Origin: Bradyrhizobium sp. ARR65
GTDB taxonomy: Bacteria > Pseudomonadota > Alphaproteobacteria > Rhizobiales > Xanthobacteraceae
DNA length: 64,000 bases
NCBI RefSeq assembly: GCF_000472385.1
Contig: NZ_AWZU01000036.1
Span: forward strand, 17,011 to 81,010
Reading direction: 5' to 3'
Shown here: positions 59,143-64,000 of the stretch, piece by piece
How positions within the stretch are numbered: position 1 is the first letter of the stretch
Layout: the number at the start of each line of letters is the position of its first letter
Translations under genes and position numbers: made by a program
The notes under the pieces: model-generated
The model's input: only the letters and a program-made list of their open reading frames with translations
Told to the model about the DNA's origin: nothing
Databases searched by the model: none

Positions 59143-59232
59143 GGAGAGGTGGCAGAGTGGTTGAATGCACCGCACTCGAAATGCGGCATAGGTGCAAGCC
59201 TATCGGGGGTTCGAATCCCTCCCTCTCCGCCA
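59143..59232 (+). tRNA. tRNA-Ser (anticodon CGA)
   Basis: Acceptor stem GGAGAGG (59143) pairs with CCTCTCC (59222-59228), discriminator G and encoded CCA follow. The D arm starts TGGCAGAGTGG, the anticodon stem-loop GCACTCGAAATGC gives anticodon CGA reading UCG, a long variable arm (CATAGGTGC ... GCCTATC) marks class II, and the T arm is GGGTTCGAATCCC. All pairings are complete. Confidence 0.97.
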
Positions 59233-59316
59233 GCACACACAGAAGTCCAACAAAATCAATACGTCATTGATTGGCATAGGCTTTTCCGCCCGAGATTGGT
59301 ACACACGGGTGGTGCA

Positions 59317-59784
59317 CGTAACTCTTTCGATGACTCGTCCGAAATTCCGCGCTCGAAGAGCAGCGAGCGGATGTGTGGTTCACCGGGCAGTCTCTACTAC
59401 TATTTTTCAGATCAATTGCCCTGTTTGAATTTGGTGTGCGAGCCGAAGGGTGTCGGGAGCGCTGTGTTGATTCGGGCGGTGCCTACACACAATGTCAATG
59501 AAATGTTTACCCGTCGCTGTTCCTGGTACAGGAAGACAGATCGGGCTGTACCGGAGTATCTCAACGACGTCACCAGACGTAACCGGAATCTCTGCAATGG
59601 GCCCGCAGTTCTGAGCGAGGCGCTCGGGATAAACGATGAATCAAAAGTAGGTTTGTCGATATTCGACCCGCCATTTGAAATAAGGCGCGCTCTTGAGCGG
59701 CCCGTGCTTATTTCGGGAATACGCATCGGTTTGGATAAACAATTTGAGCGGTGGGAAAGAAACGGCGATCCTCGGTCGAGGTTG
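59317..59784 (+). pseudogene. Truncated 3-methyladenine DNA glycosylase (AAG/Mpg type)
   Basis: The plus-strand frame reads SPGSLYYYF ... CLNLVCEPKGVGSAVLIRA, then LCNGPAVLSEALGIND and, near the end, SGIRIGLDKQFERWERNGDPRS. These match, in order, the AAG family's PGHLYVYxIYGMxxCLN, GSAVLIRAL, LCNGPGKLCQALGI and RIGI..PWRF..GNPxVS segments. The N-terminal part with the catalytic glutamate (VETEAY-type motif) is missing; sequence similarity stops about 85 bases after tRNA-Ser, and the family YGM triplet is replaced by SDQ. An in-frame ATG at 59371 could still start a fragment, but it would be inactive as a glycosylase. The similarity is judged by eye. Confidence 0.65.
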
Positions 59785-60320
59785 CCATCCATCAACGAAT
59801 TTGGCGGGAAGAAATGGCGGTCGGGAGCCGCGGATTTCAGGGATTATTGTCGACACTCATCGTTCGAACAGATCTGGCAGCCGAGATGATTTCATGGCTG
59901 CGGGGGGGCAGCTATTGCGTCAGTACGGGATTTTCACAGTTGTGCCGCAGCAGCTCGGTGGAAGCGATCGGAATTCCTGCTCATGTGAGCATCGCGATCT
60001 CACGCTCCTGCGCGCGGAGAGTCCCATCAAGGGATTCGAGCGATCGTGGTGGTTTCGGCCCTTCTCGCAGCGGTCCTCTGCGCAAAGCGCAGAGTGGAAA
60101 GCTTTGTAAGGGGTGGAGGGTGGAGGGGTAGGTGGGTGGACGGAACGGCAGTTAGACAGACAGAGGAAAACTGCCCTCTAAATTGATATAGTAGGGGTCA
60201 GCAGATCACCTCAGCGAAGCGGGCCGGATTTTTGCGTGACGGGTGGAGCGATATCTTCGCGTCCCGCCTTTGAACAACGGAGACCGCCGGAGCGAAAACT
60301 GAACTCCATCTGGCTCATAA
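59785..60320. other. Decayed accessory sequence, no recognisable gene
   Basis: Several short open frames exist on both strands but none shows a recognisable domain, ribosome-binding site or steady codon bias. The base composition is less GC-biased than in the flanking core genes. Interpreted as remnant DNA between the glycosylase and Ku fragments. Confidence 0.55.
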
Positions 60321-60470
60321 TCGGATATGCTCCATCTCGCCAAGCACATCGTGGAGAAGAAGTCGGGGCAGTTCGAGCCCGAGAGGTTCGAGGACCACTA
60401 CGAAACCGCGCTGGTCGACTCATCAACCAGAAGCGCGCCGGCAAGCCGATCACGCCGAAGGAGCGGGGGA
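60321..60470 (+). pseudogene. C-terminal remnant of a Ku end-joining protein, frameshifted
   Basis: From 60321 the frame reads SDMLHLAKHIVEKKSGQF, then EPERFEDHYETALVD, typical of the C-terminal part of rhizobial Ku proteins of non-homologous end joining. A one-base deletion near 60419 (GTCGACTCATC for an expected GTCGACCTCATC) shifts the rest; restoring it gives LINQKRAGKPITPKE, again Ku-like. A TAA at 60318-60320 closes the frame upstream and the Ku core is missing. No ligD is seen. Clearly non-functional. Confidence 0.7.
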
Positions 60471-60694
60471 ACGAGCGCGCCGGTGGCTCGAACCCCGACA
60501 GAACATCGCATAGCGGCCGATTGAAAACCCCACCTATACTGTGGAAGAGCTGCGACCGCTGGACAGAGAATCGGCGGCTGACGATCGGCCACGCTTGATG
60601 CCTTGAGCGACTGCTTGGCTTTCCAGCAGCCTGCCGCTCCGTATTGGCAACTGCAAAGCTGCTCCATGGCGGGAGCGGACCGATAGTCCATACC

Positions 60695-60701
60695 TACTAG
60701 T
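60695..60701 (+). promoter_or_regulatory. TACTAGT motif, copy 1
   Basis: TACTAGT, 14 bases upstream of the candidate EcfG -35 element. A second copy, TACTAGTA, lies at 61443-61450 between the LuxR-type gene and kaiB. Possible operator; no proof. Confidence 0.3.
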
Positions 60702-60714
60702 CAGTTAGTGGGTA

Positions 60715-60739
60715 GGAACCAGTTCCGACTGCCCGCGTT
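60715..60739 (+). promoter_or_regulatory. Candidate EcfG (general stress sigma factor) promoter
   Basis: GGAAC at 60715-60719 and CGTT at 60736-60739 separated by exactly 16 bases match the EcfG/sigma-T consensus GGAAC-N16/17-CGTT of alphaproteobacteria. It lies 52 bases before the ATG of the LuxR-type gene, in the right place to drive the kaiBC operon. Confidence 0.7.
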
Positions 60740-60790
60740 ATTTAGACGACCCACACAAATCGAAGACTCGGCAAACCAGAGGAGCCGGCC

Positions 60791-61438
60791 ATGGACCGGA
60801 TGGTGAGCGATGACGCGTGCGAAAATGAGCGATGGACGCGGATTGTGTCGGCGCTGAAGAATGGCGTCATTGTCGTGGATGGCAATGGCAATGTTATTTG
60901 GGTTGATGAGAAAATACGCGATCGCCTGGATGGAGGTCTCAAGGCGCTTGAGCTGCCTCTTCGCAAGTCGGCGGGCCAAACCGTCGATTGCTTCGTTTCG
61001 GCTCAGGTGTTGACGCTGTCGGATTCAACGACCGCTATCTGCATCATCCAGGAGGCCGAGGAGCCAAACCGCGACACCATGTCGGCTATCGAGTCCGTAT
61101 TGGCAGACACGACTTCGTTTGCTCGCGCCGTCATCGAGAAGCTGAAGGGTGTTCGTATCGCCCAATCGACTGCTTCAGTATCGGATCTTGAAATGCTTAC
61201 CGATCGCGAGCGCGAAATCCTTGGATTGATCTGCCGCGGAAAGAGCGACCTGGAGATGAGCGAACAACTACAGCTCTCCCAGAACACGATCCGCAACCAC
61301 GTTGCGTCCTTGTACCGCAAGATCGGTGTCAACCGGCGAAGCGCAGCAATCCTGTGGGCGCGCGAGCGCGGGATCACCCACGAGGCGTTGGCGGTGACGA
61401 GACGTCGGCGTCCGCCATCCGACCAAACCGAGCATTAG
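60791..61438 (+). CDS. PAS-like / LuxR-type transcriptional regulator
   Basis: A 215-residue regulator. Residues ~20-85 (GVIVVDGNGNVIWVDEKIRDRLDG) look like a PAS-type sensor half, followed by a linker and a C-terminal LuxR/FixJ helix-turn-helix at about 137-195 (LTDREREILGLICRGKSDLEMSEQLQLSQNTIRNHVASLYRKIGV). No receiver domain with phospho-aspartate is evident. ATG 60791 has GAGGAG just upstream. First gene of the kaiBC operon, downstream of the EcfG-type promoter; the gap to kaiB (157 bases) contains a second TACTAGT motif. Confidence 0.85.
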   Translation: MDRMVSDDACENERWTRIVSALKNGVIVVDGNGNVIWVDEKIRDRLDGGLKALELPLRKSAGQTVDCFVSAQVLTLSDSTTAICIIQEAEEPNRDTMSAIESVLADTTSFARAVIEKLKGVRIAQSTASVSDLEMLTDREREILGLICRGKSDLEMSEQLQLSQNTIRNHVASLYRKIGVNRRSAAILWARERGITHEALAVTRRRRPPSDQTEH

Positions 61439-61442
61439 CTCT

Positions 61443-61450
61443 TACTAGTA
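61443..61450. promoter_or_regulatory. TACTAGTA palindrome before kaiB
   Basis: An 8-base perfect palindrome 5 bases after the LuxR-type stop codon, matching the TACTAGT upstream of the operon. Confidence 0.3.
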
Positions 61451-61595
61451 GCCCTAGTATTTCTCTCTCTCTTGCGCTCCGGGGAACCATGTTGTTCGTT
61501 CGGAGCGCAGGCTTGTTGAGCACCGAACGCCGCCGTCGGGCGAGCAGTGGCACCATCGGTTCTGGCATTGGCCCGGCGATCCAAACGATGAGGCA

Positions 61596-61889
61596 GTGTC
61601 AGTGGCTCCTCCGCTCGTGCTACGTCTTTACGTTGCGGGTGACTCGGCGAGCTCACGCCGCGCCCAGCAAAATCTTCATCGCCTTCGTGCCTCAGTCAGT
61701 AGCAAGGGCTGGGACGTCGAGGTTATTGATGTGCTTAGTCGCCCTGATCTTGCCGATCGGGCTGGCATCATCGCCACCCCAACCCTTTCCTATGAGGACG
61801 CAAGTCGCTCTCGTCGCATCGTCGGCGACCTTAGCGATACGAAACGTGTCCTTGAATTTCTGGGAATTGATGAAGGAGACAGTGCATGA
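61596..61889 (+). CDS. kaiB: KaiB-like clock protein
   Basis: A 97-residue KaiB: LVLRLYVAGDSASSRRAQQNL at the N-terminus, VEVIDVLSRPDLADRAGIIATPTL in the middle and RRIVGDLSDTKRVLEFLGI at the end are the family blocks; KaiB is a thioredoxin-like, fold-switching partner of KaiC. No ATG is available; GTG 61596 (or GTG 61602) is the likely start. The frame stays open upstream to 61458 with coding-like codons, so a longer N-terminus from an unusual start cannot be excluded. Its TGA overlaps the kaiC ATG (ATGA). Confidence 0.85.
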   Translation: MSVAPPLVLRLYVAGDSASSRRAQQNLHRLRASVSSKGWDVEVIDVLSRPDLADRAGIIATPTLSYEDASRSRRIVGDLSDTKRVLEFLGIDEGDSA

Positions 61890-63364
61890 CCGCCCAAAAT
61901 AGCGACCAAGACATGGAGATTCCCGGCGTATTGGAGCGGGTCAGGACCGGCGTCGACGCGTTCGATGAACTGGTCATGGGTGGGCTTCCGCGCGCTCGAA
62001 CGACGGTCGTCGGGGGAACTCCGGGAAGCGGCAAGACCGTGTTCGCCACCCAATTTCTCACCCACGGCATCAAGACATTCAACGAAAATGGAGTGCTGGT
62101 GACATTCGAGGAGCCGCCCGCCGACATCGAGGCGAACATGAGCGGGTTCGGCTGGGAGCTGGCCAAATGGCGAAAGGAGGGACGGCTCGCCTTCATCGAC
62201 GCCAGCCCACCAATCACGGACGAGCTCGTCGTCGGCGACTTCGATCTGGAGGGTTTGCTTTCTCGCATCAAGCACGCTGTTAGGACCGTCAATGCCAAAC
62301 GCGTAGTGCTGGATTCGCTGACCCAGCTTTTTGATCATTTCATCGGCGATCCCAAGATATTGCGGCGCGAACTGTTCCGCATCAGCACGGCCCTAAAGAA
62401 GGCAGGCCTCACGGTACTGATGACCGCGGAGCGAAACAGCGAATATGGGGAAATCACGAGGCACCGGCTCGAAGAATTCGTCGCCGATAATGTCGTGATC
62501 CTGCGCAATCTCCTCTATCGAGAGAAGCGCCGAAGGACCATCGAGGTGCTCAAAATGCGGGGCAGCCATCACGCTGAGGGCGAGGCGCCGTTCACATTGC
62601 TAGCAGGACGGGGCGTCGTCGCCATTCCTCTCTCGTCGCTCAGGCTCGAGCAACAGTCCAGCACTGTGAGAGTAACCAGCGGAAATGCAGCTATCGACGA
62701 GATGTGCGGAGGTGGCTTCTTCCGGGACAGCGTAACGCTCGTGAGCGGAGCCACAGGCACTGGCAAGACGCTTCTGGTAACGAATTTTCTGGCCGGCGGT
62801 GTTGCGGCTGGCGAAAGGGCCATTCTGTTTGGGTACGAGGAGAGCAAGGGCCAGCTTTTCCGAAATGCTACAGGTTGGGGCGCCGATTTCGCGCGGATGG
62901 AGGCGGAGGGAAAGCTGAAGATCGTCTGCCTCTACCCTGAAGCACAGGGGCTTCCTGATCACCTGCTGACCATTCAGGGACTTGTCGATGAGTTCAAGCC
63001 TAACCGCATTGCGGTCGACAGTCTCTCCGCGCTGGAGCGAATTGCTCCTGAGACCGGCTTCCGCGAATTCCTGATCAGCCTGACCTCGTTCATCAAGAAG
63101 CGCGAGATTGCCGGCCTCTGCACTGCCACCAGCAAGTCTCTGGTGGGCGGCGAAAGCGCAAGCGAGCAGCACATTTCGACTATGACCGATTCGATCATTC
63201 TGCTGCGATACATCCAGGAGCATGAGATCATGCATCGTGGGCTGATGGTACTAAAAATGCGCGGGAGCGAGCACGCCAAGGAAATTCGGCGCTTTACGAT
63301 AGACGGCACCGGCATGCATTTGGGTGAACCTTTCAAAGAAGCTCCGAACGTCTTCAAAGAATGA
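61886..63364 (+). CDS. kaiC: KaiC-type autokinase/ATPase
   Basis: A 492-residue KaiC with both RecA-like domains: CI with Walker A GTPGSGKT (44-51) and glutamates E75/E76, CII with Walker A GATGTGKT (288-295) and E318/E319. The CII phosphorylation site is conserved as S431-T432 in HISTMTD, the same positions as in cyanobacterial KaiC; the third site T426 is serine here. The C-terminus stops about 60 residues after the phosphosite, without the long tail that binds KaiA, and no kaiA is seen. Coupled to kaiB and to the kinase gene by ATGA overlaps. AAGGAGAC precedes the ATG. Confidence 0.95.
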   Translation: MTAQNSDQDMEIPGVLERVRTGVDAFDELVMGGLPRARTTVVGGTPGSGKTVFATQFLTHGIKTFNENGVLVTFEEPPADIEANMSGFGWELAKWRKEGRLAFIDASPPITDELVVGDFDLEGLLSRIKHAVRTVNAKRVVLDSLTQLFDHFIGDPKILRRELFRISTALKKAGLTVLMTAERNSEYGEITRHRLEEFVADNVVILRNLLYREKRRRTIEVLKMRGSHHAEGEAPFTLLAGRGVVAIPLSSLRLEQQSSTVRVTSGNAAIDEMCGGGFFRDSVTLVSGATGTGKTLLVTNFLAGGVAAGERAILFGYEESKGQLFRNATGWGADFARMEAEGKLKIVCLYPEAQGLPDHLLTIQGLVDEFKPNRIAVDSLSALERIAPETGFREFLISLTSFIKKREIAGLCTATSKSLVGGESASEQHISTMTDSIILLRYIQEHEIMHRGLMVLKMRGSEHAKEIRRFTIDGTGMHLGEPFKEAPNVFKE

Positions 63365-64000
63365 GGTTGGTTAGCTCGCTCACACGTCCCAGTGCCACAA
63401 TTGGTGAAATCATGAGCATGGCCGGCCCTTCTACAAAGCCGACAATAGACCAATCAGAGGTCCGATTTCTCATTGAGAAGAATGCCGATGGCATCATTGT
63501 CGTCGACGAATCGGGCATTGTGCTGTTTGCCAATCCGGCTTCGGAGGCGATCTTCGGCCGCCCTATCGGATCGCTGATCGGCTCGCCGATTGGCATACCG
63601 TTTGTCGTGGGCGATATGACCGAAATCTCGGTTCACCAGCCCGGTGGCCGACTTGTCGACGCGGAAATCCGGACGGTCGAGACGACCTGGGATGGCCGCC
63701 CCGCGCGCCTTGCGAGCATTCGCGACATTTCAGGCCGGCGGGCGATAGAGGAGCGTCTGCGGCATGCTGCCAAAATGGAGGCGGTCGGTCGATTAACCGC
63801 CGGGATCGCACATGACTTCAATAATCTCCTTACGGTCGTTCTCGGAAACCTGGAGAGCGCTAGGCGGATAACCGGGAGTGCGGACATCCGGCTTGCAAAT
63901 GCGCTCGAAAATGCCGTTCGCGGAGCGCGCCAGGCGGCGTCGCTCACGGCGAAGCTGCTAACCTTCGCGCGCCAAAAGCCGCTGCAATCTCGTCTCGTTG
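63361..64000 (+). CDS. PAS-domain sensor histidine kinase (3' end outside window)
   Basis: The frame is open from ATG 63361, overlapping the kaiC stop, to the window edge (213 codons). A PAS domain (about residues 35-130: IEKNADGIIVVDESGIVLFANPASEAIFG) is followed by a HisKA dimerisation domain with the phospho-acceptor in GRLTAGIAHDFNNLLTVVLGNL near residue 154. The HDFNN form marks the HisKA family of hybrid-type kinases; the ATPase and any receiver domain are not in view. In-frame ATGs at 63412 and 63418 are alternative starts. Likely output kinase of the KaiBC module. Confidence 0.88.
   Translation, partial: MRLVSSLTRPSATIGEIMSMAGPSTKPTIDQSEVRFLIEKNADGIIVVDESGIVLFANPASEAIFGRPIGSLIGSPIGIPFVVGDMTEISVHQPGGRLVDAEIRTVETTWDGRPARLASIRDISGRRAIEERLRHAAKMEAVGRLTAGIAHDFNNLLTVVLGNLESARRITGSADIRLANALENAVRGARQAASLTAKLLTFARQKPLQSRLV

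Noticed and set aside
58829..59236. Minus-strand open frame of 135 codons reading LAEREGFEPPIG
   Set aside because: It is the antisense of tRNA-Ser; this peptide is a known annotation artefact of class II tRNA genes.
58939..59889. Plus-strand frame of 316 codons taken as one gene
   Set aside because: It runs straight through the tRNA and its promoter. Only the part from about 59317 has family similarity and is given as a glycosylase remnant.
60490..60620. Possible insertion-sequence end near GCGGCCGATTGAAAACCCCA
   Set aside because: It vaguely recalls termini of rhizobial insertion sequences, but no transposase, no matching second end and no target duplication are visible.

Overview
The window is a GC-rich stretch of an alphaproteobacterial chromosome. 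Gene content, gene order and intergenic palindromes point to Bradyrhizobium or a close relative in the Bradyrhizobium/Rhodopseudomonas lineage (Nitrobacteraceae). Evidence: the blocks dapF-mtaB / ftsY-yciB-ccm / acnA, mdh-sucCD-odhAB-lpdA, atpHAGDC without an F0 block beside it, obgE-proBA-nadD-rsfS-rlmH-envC-ctpA, and rplU-rpmA, plus many short palindromic repeats between genes. The assignment is inference from these features; no database search was possible.

Layout. 1-4.3 kb: end of dapF, tRNA methylthiotransferase mtaB, an RluA-type pseudouridine synthase, the SRP receptor ftsY and the inner-membrane protein yciB. 4.4-7.3 kb: the cytochrome c maturation operon ccmABCDG on the minus strand, divergent from aconitase acnA (7.5-10.3 kb); an Irr-box-like palindrome lies between them. 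10.5-18.9 kb: small conserved proteins, a Bax-inhibitor-like membrane protein, and the tesA / YbbA-YbbP-like esterase and ABC transporter cluster; a structured minus-strand small RNA candidate lies at about 11.45-11.57 kb. 19.2-31.1 kb: zapE and the TCA cluster (malate dehydrogenase, succinyl-CoA ligase, the 2-oxoglutarate dehydrogenase E1, E2 and E3 subunits), with a DUF1579-like gene between sucC and sucD and a short-chain dehydrogenase between E2 and E3. 31.1-36.5 kb: two small membrane proteins, xerC, priA, rlpA. 37.2-42.9 kb: F1 ATP synthase genes atpHAGDC, with an ohr peroxidase gene between atpG and atpD. 43-54 kb (minus strand): two tandem Nudix/RppH-like hydrolases, a divergent polysaccharide deacetylase, and the division/ribosome/proline block ctpA to obgE. 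54-58.8 kb: MaoC, an EamA exporter, a GNAT protein, L27/L21 and a ROK-type kinase whose motifs are in circularly permuted order.

59.1-64 kb is the accessory end of the window. A tRNA-Ser(CGA) is followed by about 1.5 kb of decayed DNA carrying the C-terminal part of an AAG-type 3-methyladenine DNA glycosylase and a frameshifted C-terminal piece of a Ku end-joining protein. Then comes an intact, translationally coupled operon: LuxR-type regulator, KaiB, KaiC, and a PAS/histidine kinase cut off by the window edge. It is preceded by an exact GGAAC-N16-CGTT sequence, the consensus of the general stress sigma factor EcfG. I regard this KaiBC timing/signalling operon under apparent stress control, and the permuted ROK kinase, as the most interesting parts of the window.

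No CRISPR array, prophage, intact insertion sequence or rRNA gene was seen.
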